Source: Candidatus Poribacteria bacterium
Lineage (GTDB): Bacteria; Poribacteria; WGA-4E; WGA-3G
Direction of reading: 5' to 3'
NCBI GenBank assembly: GCA_009845505.1
Contig: VXZL01000689.1
Location: 1 to 8,286 of the forward strand
Length of the DNA: 8,286 nucleotides
The notes beneath the pieces were generated by a model. The model worked only from the letters and a program-made list of their open reading frames with translations. It made no database searches and was not told where the DNA came from. Positions 1 through 6,034 of the stretch are shown here, piece after piece. Position numbers and translations under genes: made by a program. Positions within the stretch are counted from its first letter, which is position 1. Each line of letters begins with the position of its first letter.

Positions 1-50
1 CATCAAAGGAACCCTGATAAGCACTGCTTTACAATCACTTTTGAGAAATA

Positions 51-434
51 TCAGGCAATTTTCAAAAGTTGCTGTAAAAAACTATTTAGAGAGTCACCGT
101 CCGTTTGATTCCTTTTGTGTCCAGTCCTTCCCATATCATGACTGAATACAAAAATGGACGCGGAGAGGATTTTGTCTTCATGGATAAACGCATCTAATTC
201 CACCTTTATGAATTCAAGAAACTTTGCTCTTATCTCTCCGCTAATGTCAACTGTAAAATGCTGTACAATCCATAGCGAATTTTCTGAATAGGATGACCAG
301 GCTCGTTGTAAATGCCGTTTATACTTATCGAGAGTTATAGATAATCCATCGAATCCGCCATAAGATCGTAATTCCAAATTTTCCATTGCTTCATTTAGCA
401 ATTGCCTGAGTTCCTGCTTTCTTTCCTCAGTCAT
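51..434 (-). CDS. Hypothetical protein of about 127 aa downstream of the mod gene
   Basis: I do not recognise this protein. The frame is open up to a TTG at 450-452, but that TTG overlaps a good Shine-Dalgarno (GAAGGA, 445-450). The ATG at 432-434, 10 bases downstream of it, is therefore the better start and gives about 127 residues ending in TGA at 51-53. The product looks soluble: there is no signal peptide or membrane segment. It begins with a charged, probably helical stretch (MTEERKQELRQLLNEAMENLE), continues with mixed hydrophobic segments (SLWIVQHFTVDISG, KILSASIFVFSHDMG), and ends in a helix-like tail (SLNSFLQQLLKIA). It lies 26 bases downstream of the stop of the mod-tail remnant, on the same strand as the methyltransferase. 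It may belong to the same accessory block, but no restriction, toxin or antitoxin motif is visible. Confidence 0.6.
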   Translation of the reverse strand: MTEERKQELRQLLNEAMENLELRSYGGFDGLSITLDKYKRHLQRAWSSYSENSLWIVQHFTVDISGEIRAKFLEFIKVELDAFIHEDKILSASIFVFSHDMGRTGHKRNQTDGDSLNSFLQQLLKIA

Positions 435-444
435 TTCATTATTT

Positions 445-450
445 TCCTTC
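445..450 (-). promoter_or_regulatory. Ribosome binding site deciding the start of the 127-aa gene
   Basis: GAAGGA on the minus strand ends 10 bases before the ATG at 432-434. A TTG at 450-452 is also in frame, but it overlaps this site and could not use it. This is the main reason for choosing the shorter protein. Confidence 0.55.
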
Positions 451-460
451 AATTCGCTAT

Positions 461-547
461 TTAGTTTGAATCTCCATAAAACGCCTTATTCAACACCTTA
501 TCTGCCTCACTGACATTAAACGTCTCATCCCCAATTTCAGATAGCAG
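461..547 (-). pseudogene. Remnant: 3' tail of a second type III mod gene
   Basis: Read on the minus strand, this stretch encodes a peptide containing SEIGDETFNVSEADK and then VLNKAFYGDSN before a TAA at 461-463. The last residues of the intact methyltransferase read SEIKDETFAVSEADK and then ALNRAFYME. From LSEI to AFY, 19 of 23 residues agree, and the DNA also aligns (for example both contain AAACGTCTCATCC on the plus strand). Homology ends where a palindromic repeat (548-570) begins, so only the extreme 3' end of a former gene survives. The remnant has no start codon or ribosome binding site of its own and encodes fewer than 30 residues, so it is unlikely to be functional. It implies an ancestral second mod copy, or an older resident mod gene replaced by the present one. 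Confidence 0.75.
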
Positions 548-570
548 GCACAAACTAAAGTTTGTGCTAC
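548..570. repeat. 23-bp palindromic repeat, copy 1 (downstream of mod)
   Basis: The arms GCACAAAC and GTTTGTGC flank a TAAA loop and are followed by TAC. An identical copy in the same orientation lies at 2564-2586. On the transcribed strand it would form an 8-9 bp hairpin 20 bases after the mod stop codon, with no clear U-tract, so terminator activity is possible but unproven. It marks the exact upstream limit of the mod-tail remnant. Confidence 0.85.
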
Positions 571-590
571 AAATACAAAACTCACATTTT

Positions 591-2525
591 TTATTCCATA
601 TAAAATGCCCTATTCAATGCTTTATCCGCTTCGCTGACTGCAAACGTCTCATCCTTAATTTCAGAGAGATGGACGTAGAGCTGGTTCTTATCCAGCAATT
701 CTGCAAGCAGTTGTTTCTGTTTCTCAACGTCGTTAATAGCGATAAAGTGTTCCTCGGCTTCCTCTGGTTTGTGAGGTTTGACATACCAATTCAGAACGGA
801 ATCTTTTGACATATATCGCCAGATACTCAGGAGTGCTTCGCTTGATTCTGCCGACTGGATTCGCTCCATGAAAACTTCGTTGTATTTCATCAGTTCGCAA
901 TAGATCAAATTACCGCCGCCCTGCCATTTGACGGATTCGGAGATGCCGCTCTGCTCGCCGGCGATCACTTTATTTAGGCGTTCAACAGGGAGAGTTTCGG
1001 CATAATCCATTTGCTCAATACCGATGTATTGCCGCCCCATTTTGTGGGCGACAGCGGCAGTTGTGCCTGAGCCCAAATGGAAATCTAAAACAATATCTCC
1101 TGCTTTTGTTATGTATTCGATAATGCGTTGCATCAGTAGTTCATTCTTCGGATACGAAAATGCTTTTTGTCCAAAGAGTTCTACAATTTCATCTGTACCT
1201 TTGCTATTCATCATGCTTTCTAGCAATTCGTCCATGACTTGGTTAAGAAAGTCTGATGAGACAGAAGCCTTATCGTAATCACTCCCTTTTCTCTCAATTT
1301 CTTCGGATTTGAAAACGCGCAATGCAGGCTGTCTTATGTTGAGGAAATCATAATCGCCAGGAAAAACGATTTTTCCCAGTTTATAGTACTCATGAAATGA
1401 ATCTCTGGGAAAGCCCCAGCAGCGATTAGGATTCACTGGAAATTCTTGTCCATTTTTCGGATTTACCAACGTGAAGTCGCAATTGGGACGTTCATGAATT
1501 GTAGCCTGAACTGTGATGTCGCTTAATCTCCATTCATCATCAGGAAAGTCGGGAGACGTATGATATTTTCTTTGAACTGTCCGCTGGAAGATATTGGCTG
1601 CTTTGTTTGAGTACATCAGCATCCAGTCAAAGTCCTGAGACAAATTGTAAGGTACATTACTTCTTCCGCTTCGTGTTTTTCTCGGGACAGTCGCGATAAA
1701 ATTGTCTCTCCCGAATATACCGTCACCCACGAGTTTTAAATAGTGCATTTCCTGATCGTCAATGTGAATCAGAATGACCCCATTATCCTTCAAAAGCGTC
1801 TGCGCAACCTCCAACCGATTTCTCATGAATGTGAGCCATGTCGAATGGTTAAAACTATCGTTATAACCAAATGAATCATTTCCTGTGTTATAAGGCGGGT
1901 CAATGTAAATGAGTTTTACTTTACCGTGGAACTGTTCTTTGAGGGAGTGGAGTGCGATGAGATTATTGCCTTTGATGATGAGGTTTTCTCGAATCGTGCC
2001 GTTCTCGTCACGTTGGATGTCTGTTACATCTTGCTCACCGTTAGCAGTGTGGCGTTTCCAGTTGGTGAGGACTTTTGGATCAAACATGCGGTTAATTTCG
2101 TCGGGTGCAAGGATTTCGTTGAAGAAAATCTCTTTGCGTTTTTCTTCTTCCCGCGTTTGGCCACCCTCCAAGACGCAATCCTTATAGGGCCAAACAAGTG
2201 CAACTTCGCCGCGTTCAGAGAGAAATTTCCCATCAATGTTCAAACCGATTTTGTTGCGAAACTGCGTATAAGAGTCGGCAAAGAAGTTTTTGTCGGTGAT
2301 ATAATCAACGAAGATATTATAATTGAAAATCCAACGTCCCTCGATTGCTGTGAAGAATTTGGCTTCAATCTCCTTATCGGTGAGAAGAAGCGTGATGAGT
2401 TCGGGATCGAGTTTCCAAGCGTGGTCTCTGACGTTTGCGCGGTGTAACACACCGGCTTCGTCCACAAAGTTGGGATTGGATTCAAGGAGTGTAATCAGTT
2501 TTTTGTCAAAATTTTCTTTTGACAT
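591..2525 (-). CDS. mod: Type III restriction-modification methyltransferase subunit (beta-class adenine-N6 MTase)
   Basis: This DNA methyltransferase would transfer a methyl group from S-adenosylmethionine to adenine in a specific short site. From the ATG at 2523-2525 it has 644 residues, normal for type III Mod proteins. The catalytic motif IV is DPPYNTG at about residues 209-215. A variable target-recognition region follows (roughly 280-465), and then the AdoMet-binding motif I (VLDFHLGSGTT, about 479-489) with IGIEQMDY downstream. Motif IV before motif I is the beta-class order, and the wording around motif I is typical of type III Mod. The frame is open to a GTG at 2565-2567, but that codon lies inside a palindromic repeat; the ATG has AAAGGA 9 bases upstream and is preferred. 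No Res helicase-nuclease is in the window, so it may be an orphan or its partner may lie beyond the left edge. The target site cannot be read from sequence. Confidence 0.93.
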   Translation of the reverse strand: MSKENFDKKLITLLESNPNFVDEAGVLHRANVRDHAWKLDPELITLLLTDKEIEAKFFTAIEGRWIFNYNIFVDYITDKNFFADSYTQFRNKIGLNIDGKFLSERGEVALVWPYKDCVLEGGQTREEEKRKEIFFNEILAPDEINRMFDPKVLTNWKRHTANGEQDVTDIQRDENGTIRENLIIKGNNLIALHSLKEQFHGKVKLIYIDPPYNTGNDSFGYNDSFNHSTWLTFMRNRLEVAQTLLKDNGVILIHIDDQEMHYLKLVGDGIFGRDNFIATVPRKTRSGRSNVPYNLSQDFDWMLMYSNKAANIFQRTVQRKYHTSPDFPDDEWRLSDITVQATIHERPNCDFTLVNPKNGQEFPVNPNRCWGFPRDSFHEYYKLGKIVFPGDYDFLNIRQPALRVFKSEEIERKGSDYDKASVSSDFLNQVMDELLESMMNSKGTDEIVELFGQKAFSYPKNELLMQRIIEYITKAGDIVLDFHLGSGTTAAVAHKMGRQYIGIEQMDYAETLPVERLNKVIAGEQSGISESVKWQGGGNLIYCELMKYNEVFMERIQSAESSEALLSIWRYMSKDSVLNWYVKPHKPEEAEEHFIAINDVEKQKQLLAELLDKNQLYVHLSEIKDETFAVSEADKALNRAFYME

Positions 2526-2534
2526 AGGGACGTG

Positions 2535-2540
2535 TCCTTT
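2535..2540 (-). promoter_or_regulatory. Ribosome binding site deciding the mod start
   Basis: AAAGGA on the minus strand sits 9 bases upstream of the ATG at 2523-2525. It supports that start over the upstream in-frame GTG, which belongs to the palindromic repeat. Confidence 0.65.
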
Positions 2541-2563
2541 CTTTGTCAAGATGCACTCAGACT

Positions 2564-2586
2564 GCACAAACTAAAGTTTGTGCTAC
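2564..2586. repeat. 23-bp palindromic repeat, copy 2 (upstream of mod)
   Basis: It is identical over 23 bases, and in orientation, to the copy at 548-570, with the same arms, TAAA loop and trailing TAC. It fills most of the gap between the small membrane-protein gene and mod. The TAG that ends the membrane-protein gene (2583-2585) is part of the repeat. Together with copy 1 it brackets the mod gene as a roughly 2-kb unit. Confidence 0.85.
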
Positions 2587-2879
2587 GATCTCACAAACTT
2601 CCGATAGAATGTCCGCAGCGTGTTGTAAATAAAACGGATCAACTGCCGTATCAAGTACCACAAAAAGATCACTAAACAAAATGTAAGATATAAGATAGAG
2701 ATATATACTATTCCGACACAAAGAATTTTGAGGGCGACTATGAAAAAATATAGTAGTGTGCTTTTTTCTATTGATTCAAGGGACACAGTGAAGACAAGGA
2801 TAAACCCAAAACAGGCGACTATTAGTAAGAACAGGATTAAGAAAAATTTATCACCGGAAAAGGATTCCTTTTTTTCCAC
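2583..2879 (-). CDS. Small integral membrane protein of 98 aa, function unknown
   Basis: I do not recognise a family. The start is a GTG at 2877-2879 with a good ribosome binding site (AAGAGGG, 2889-2895) 9 bases upstream. A short polar N-terminus (MEKKESFSGDK) precedes a hydrophobic segment at about residues 12-32. After a loop (SLESIEKS), a long hydrophobic stretch at about 41-77 could form one or two more helices. The last 20 residues are basic and aromatic (RQLIRFIYNTLRTFYRKF), which suggests a cytoplasmic amphipathic tail. It follows the SDR gene by 27 bases on the same strand, so it could be co-transcribed. The DNA is visibly richer in A and T than the transporter genes, and the stop codon comes from an inserted repeat. 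The protein may therefore have been truncated or altered at its C-terminus. Confidence 0.6.
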   Translation of the reverse strand: MEKKESFSGDKFFLILFLLIVACFGFILVFTVSLESIEKSTLLYFFIVALKILCVGIVYISILYLTFCLVIFLWYLIRQLIRFIYNTLRTFYRKFVRS

Positions 2880-2888
2880 TTTATGCTG

Positions 2889-2895
2889 CCCTCTT
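2889..2895 (-). promoter_or_regulatory. Ribosome binding site for the GTG-started membrane protein
   Basis: AAGAGGG on the minus strand lies 9 bases before the GTG at 2877-2879. It is the best such site in the right half of the window and supports both the reality of this small gene and its GTG start. Confidence 0.55.
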
Positions 2896-2906
2896 TAAAT
2901 CGATAT

Positions 2907-3665
2907 CTAAATCGGAAACTGGTGATTGCCAGCGGTTAGCCCACCGTCAATAACAAAGACGGCTCCTGTTGCAAAATCGGCTTCATCGGAGGCGAGGAAG
3001 AGCGCAGCGTTGGCGATGTCAATGGGTTGCCCAACTCTCCCTAACGGATACCACGGCGTGATTTCGTCTAAGATTTGCGGGTTGCGTTCAATCATCGGCT
3101 CCCACACTTCGGTCTGAATTGTCCCGGGACAGATACAGTTGATACGGATGTTGTCTGGACCGTGCGCGACTGCCATAGAGCGGGTTAGTGCGATAACGCC
3201 GCCTTTCGCAGCAGAATAGGCGTGAATTGCCTGTAAACCGATAAGTCCGTTGACTGAGGCGATGTTGACAATGCTACCCTCTCCACCTTTTTGCATGACA
3301 GGAATGACGGCGTTGGAACAGTGGCTGGTGCCTCGGAGGGCGACTGCCAAATTTGCTTCCCAGTTGTTGTTGAGGACATCGGCTGTGGAACAGATGGCGT
3401 TGTTCACAAGGATGTCAACTGCACTGTAAGCATCAAGAGTCTCAGCAACGAGTCTTTCTGCATGAGTAGCATCAGAGACATCGGCGTTGATAAATAGTGC
3501 CTCGCCGCCTGCATCGGTTATGGTAGAAACGGTTGACGCTCCAGTGGCATCGTTTATATCATTAACGACGACTTTAGCTCTCTCTTGGGCAAATCGGAGA
3601 GCGACTGCTCTGCCGATACCGCGCCCAGCTCCTGTGACAATGGCTGTTTTGTTATTCAATCGCAT
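2907..3665 (-). CDS. Short-chain dehydrogenase/reductase (classical SDR, 252 aa)
   Basis: This is a cytosolic NAD(P)-dependent oxidoreductase of the classical SDR family, with the usual length of about 250 residues. The Rossmann glycine motif TGAGRGIG is at residues 11-18. An acidic residue at the end of the second strand (D36 in VVVNDIN) suggests NAD(H) rather than NADP(H). NNA is at 88-90. The catalytic residues appear to be N105, S137 (NIAS), Y150 and K154 (YSAAK), so the active site looks complete. The C-terminal DGGLTAG is typical of 3-oxoacyl-ACP reductase or glucose dehydrogenase-like members, but substrates cannot be assigned from such motifs. It starts 14 bases after the ATPase stop codon and is probably the fifth gene of the amino-acid transport operon. 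A role in metabolising an imported compound is a guess from position. Confidence 0.92.
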   Translation of the reverse strand: MRLNNKTAIVTGAGRGIGRAVALRFAQERAKVVVNDINDATGASTVSTITDAGGEALFINADVSDATHAERLVAETLDAYSAVDILVNNAICSTADVLNNNWEANLAVALRGTSHCSNAVIPVMQKGGEGSIVNIASVNGLIGLQAIHAYSAAKGGVIALTRSMAVAHGPDNIRINCICPGTIQTEVWEPMIERNPQILDEITPWYPLGRVGQPIDIANAALFLASDEADFATGAVFVIDGGLTAGNHQFPI

Positions 3666-3679
3666 TTTTCTCGTGTATC

Positions 3680-4441
3680 CTAATGCTGCAGTGTCTGTGA
3701 GATGAAAAGCTTGGTGCGTTCGTGCTGTGGGTTATCAAAGAAATCTGCGGGTGCTGCCTCTTCAACGATTAATCCCTCATCGAAAAAGAGGACGCGGTCA
3801 GCGACTTCACGGGCAAAACCCATCTCATGGGTAACAACAAGCATCGTCATACCAGAGTGCGCTAACTCACGCATTACATCAAGGACTTCCGTAATCATTT
3901 CTGGGTCAAGTGCACTCGTCGGTTCGTCAAATAGCATAATCTTGGGTTCCATGGCTAAGGCTCTTGCGATTGCGACGCGCTGTTGTTGTCCACCCGAAAT
4001 TTCTGCGGGGTACTTGTCCGCTTGGTCTGCAATATCCACACGTTCTAAGAGTGCCAAAGCTTGCGATTCTGCTTCGCTTTTCGGTATCTTTCTGACTCGG
4101 ATGGGACCTAATGTTATATTCTGCAGATTTGTCAGGTGCGGAAACAGGTTGAATTGCTGAAAGACCATTCCGACTTCCCGGCGGATGAGATCGATATTCC
4201 GGAGGTCATTGGTGAGTTCAATTCCATCAACAACAATTTTGCCGCGTTGATGTTCCTCAAGTCGGTTCAGCGTCCTGATGAACGTGGACTTCCCTGAACC
4301 GGAGGGACCACAGATCACGGCTCGCTCGCCTTTTTGGAACGAGGTCGTAACGCCTTTGAGGACATGGAAATCGTCAAACCATTTGTGTACATCCTCGCAT
4401 ACAATAATAGGGTCGTTTGTTGCGTTTTCAAGAGTAGCCAT
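3680..4441 (-). CDS. aapP: Polar/general amino acid ABC transporter, ATP-binding protein (AapP/GlnQ type)
   Basis: This is the cytoplasmic ATPase that powers the importer encoded upstream. All nucleotide-binding elements are present in the 253-residue product: Walker [10 protein letters not shown] (45-53), Q-loop in VFQQFNLF (about 93-100), signature SGGQQQR (149-155), Walker B IMLFDEP (168-174), D-loop SALD and the switch histidine in VVTHEMGF (H205). These match the polar-amino-acid ATPase subfamily closely. The frame stays open to a GTG at 4478-4480, but those extra 13 codons come from a palindromic repeat. The ATG at 4439-4441 gives the usual family N-terminus and length. No strong Shine-Dalgarno is visible; the start lies in an A-rich run, as for the upstream permease at 7204. 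The SDR gene follows after 14 bases. Confidence 0.95.
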   Translation of the reverse strand: MATLENATNDPIIVCEDVHKWFDDFHVLKGVTTSFQKGERAVICGPSGSGKSTFIRTLNRLEEHQRGKIVVDGIELTNDLRNIDLIRREVGMVFQQFNLFPHLTNLQNITLGPIRVRKIPKSEAESQALALLERVDIADQADKYPAEISGGQQQRVAIARALAMEPKIMLFDEPTSALDPEMITEVLDVMRELAHSGMTMLVVTHEMGFAREVADRVLFFDEGLIVEEAAPADFFDNPQHERTKLFISQTLQH

Positions 4442-4464
4442 TTTTTTAAATCCGTTGTGGTATC

Positions 4465-4478
4465 GGGGTTCAAACCCC
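4465..4478. repeat. Small palindrome in the permease-ATPase gap
   Basis: GGGGT-TCAA-ACCCC forms a 5-bp stem with a four-base loop. It sits just upstream of the ATPase start and accounts for the spurious in-frame GTG there. It looks like one member of an interspersed repeat family, but no second copy is in the window. Confidence 0.5.
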
Positions 4479-4502
4479 ACCTACAGTGTATTGCAGAAAA
4501 TC

Positions 4503-4521
4503 GGGCGGGGCAACCCCGCCC
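4503..4521. repeat. GC-rich hairpin right after the AapM-type permease stop
   Basis: GGGCGGGG and CCCCGCCC form a perfect 8-bp stem around a CAA loop, beginning 3 bases after the TAG at 4525-4527 on the transcribed strand. There is no U-tract after it. It therefore resembles a REP-like intercistronic hairpin that could stabilise or attenuate the message more than a complete intrinsic terminator. Confidence 0.65.
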
Positions 4522-4524
4522 CTA

Positions 4525-5748
4525 CTACAAGTTTTTTCCAACACCGAGTGCTTCTTCAACTTTTTGGCTGACATACGACATTGAATAACTAAAAACAAAA
4601 TAGATGACGGCAACGAAGATATATACCTCGGCTTGCAATCCGAGCCAATCTGGGTTTGCGATAACGCTTTTCGCAATGCCCAAGAGATCGAGTAACCCGA
4701 CGATGGTAACGAGCGATGTATCTTTGAAGAGTGCTATGAATTGCCCAACAATCGCGGGTATCACAGAACGAAGTGCTTGTGGCAAAACGATAAACAGCAT
4801 CGTCAGCGGATAGTTGAGTCCAACGGCTTGTGCGGCTTCATATTGTCCCCTCGGAATCGCTTGAAGTCCGCCCCGGACGTTCTCCGCCATGTAAGCCGCA
4901 GAGAAAAGTGTTATCCCAAGCATCGCTCGCAGGACTTTATCAAGGCGGATATTGTCAGGCATAAAAATCGGGATCACGACCTGCGCCATAAACAAGATTG
5001 TGATTAAGGGTACGCCACGGACTATCTCAATATAGGCGGTTGAAACCCATTTGACAACGGGTAAAGAGCTCCGTCTTCCGAGTGCAAGTAGGACACCGAG
5101 CGGAAAACAGAAACAGATACCGACAGCAGCGAGAATCAGCGTCAGCAGCAGTCCACCCCAATTTGTTGTGAGGACAACATTCTCGCCGAAACCGTGTAGC
5201 ATTATGAGGGTCCACGGAAAAGAGAATAACCATCCAATGAGGACCCAGCGGCGGATTTTTGGAAATAAGCTTTGACTACGGCTCCCAAGAAATAGAAAGA
5301 CTGCGAGCAGGACGACCGCGCCGAGTATCCATCCACGCGTCGCCCAACCAAAGGTTGGTATACCCATCGATAGAAGTGCGATTATGACCCCAACGCCTCC
5401 GATGCCGACAGCAAACCTGAGTGTTAATCCGCCCCAAATTCCGCCGCTTAACCCTGCTAAGGCACACACCGTATAAAGGACAATCCAAACGCGCCAGACT
5501 TGGGCTATAGGATAGGCACCGATCGCAAAAAGTTGCAGATTCGCCGGAATAACGCCCCATTTTGCGTCCGTGAATGCCCACACCAAAATGCCCTTCAAAA
5601 GGAGGTATACACAACCCAGAGCGACAAGGGTTAAGAGCGTGTTGTACCATGTGCTAAAGAGATTTTCTTTTAGCCACGCCGAAACACCTATTGTACGCTT
5701 GGGAGGTCTAATTTCTTCCATAAGTTCTACTTCAGTCTCTATAGACAT
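4525..5748 (-). CDS. aapM: General L-amino acid ABC transporter permease (AapM type)
   Basis: This is one of two inner-membrane subunits that form the translocation channel of the amino acid importer. The 407-residue product has the extended N-terminal half found in the Aap/Bzt permeases. A cytoplasmic start (MSIETEVELMEEIRPPKRT) precedes hydrophobic segments near residues 34-55, 85-105, 110-130, 138-155 and 168-184. The conserved permease domain begins around 195 (NWGGLLLTLILAAVG). The EAA loop that contacts the ATPase is EAAQAVG at about 304-310, followed by LPQALRSVIPAIVGQF. The sequence IEIVRGVPLITILF (241-254) is typical of the polar amino acid permease family. The ATG at 5746-5748 has only a weak, close GGA upstream. 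A 286-base gap with a repeat element separates it from the other permease, and the ATPase gene follows. Confidence 0.93.
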   Translation of the reverse strand: MSIETEVELMEEIRPPKRTIGVSAWLKENLFSTWYNTLLTLVALGCVYLLLKGILVWAFTDAKWGVIPANLQLFAIGAYPIAQVWRVWIVLYTVCALAGLSGGIWGGLTLRFAVGIGGVGVIIALLSMGIPTFGWATRGWILGAVVLLAVFLFLGSRSQSLFPKIRRWVLIGWLFSFPWTLIMLHGFGENVVLTTNWGGLLLTLILAAVGICFCFPLGVLLALGRRSSLPVVKWVSTAYIEIVRGVPLITILFMAQVVIPIFMPDNIRLDKVLRAMLGITLFSAAYMAENVRGGLQAIPRGQYEAAQAVGLNYPLTMLFIVLPQALRSVIPAIVGQFIALFKDTSLVTIVGLLDLLGIAKSVIANPDWLGLQAEVYIFVAVIYFVFSYSMSYVSQKVEEALGVGKNL

Positions 5749-5778
5749 TATCCAGTACGGTTAGATTAAATAAATATT

Positions 5779-6010
5779 TCGGTAGTGTCCGGTGCGGTTA
5801 GAATGCACGTCGCATGAATCAGAATCAGAATCAACGGTATGAATGCCGCATGGCATTCCCCGGGTATTCATGCCTTATGGGCATTCCCCGGGTATTCATG
5901 CCTTATGGGCATTCACCGGGTATGAAGCCCGTGTGGGCTTCAGAATCAACGGTATTCATGCCGTGTGGCATGAACCGGGGGCGGGTACGCCGCAAAACCG
6001 CACCTACCGA
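5779..6010. mobile_element. Candidate MITE-like repeat element between the two permease genes
   Basis: The gap of 286 bases between the permeases is largely this structure. Its left end reads TCGGTAG, then an extra TGTCC, then GGTGCGGTT (5779-5799). Its right end reads AACCGCACC then TACCGA (5996-6010), which is the reverse complement without the extra five bases. Between the ends lie five hairpin units (5836-5978) and two 15-bp copies of CAGAATCAACGGTAT (5826-5840 and 5941-5955). There is no open frame that looks like a protein and no transposase. A clean target-site duplication is not visible, so mobility is inferred only from the inverted ends. Two halves of an unrelated palindromic repeat family are an alternative. 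Confidence 0.45.
5836..5978. repeat. Five tandem hairpin units of 27-32 bp with compensating arm changes
   Basis: Units start at 5836, 5863, 5891, 5919 and 5951, each opening with GGTAT. Each contains a stem: GAATGCC/GGCATTC (unit 1), ATGCC/GGCAT (units 2 and 3), TGAAGCCC/GGGCTTCA (unit 4) and TTCATGCC/GGCATGAA (unit 5). Loops are GCAT, TTATG or GTGT. Units 2 and 3 are 28 bp and differ at one position. The stem sequence changes between units but pairing is kept, which points to selection on structure or to copying as hairpins. Confidence 0.8.
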
Positions 6011-6034
6011 GAGAGGGCATATTTAGGTTTTCAA

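Noticed and set aside
1909..2447. Long plus-strand open frames opposite mod
   Set aside because: They lie antisense within a gene with full methyltransferase motifs, overlap each other in two frames, and have no recognisable domains.
591..2525. Phase-variable mod gene (phasevarion)
   Set aside because: I saw no tetra- or pentanucleotide tract or homopolymer run of the kind that switches such genes, and the frame is intact.
2526..2567. Extended N-terminus of Mod from the GTG at 2567
   Set aside because: The GTG lies inside the 23-bp repeat, while the ATG at 2525 has AAAGGA at ideal spacing.
548..2586. CRISPR-like repeats
   Set aside because: There are only two copies about 2 kb apart with a gene between them, and no spacers or cas genes. 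The hairpin array likewise has no unique spacers.
4442..4480. Extended N-terminus of the ATPase starting from the GTG at 4480
   Set aside because: The extra codons are a readout of a palindromic repeat. The ATG at 4441 gives the normal family N-terminus.
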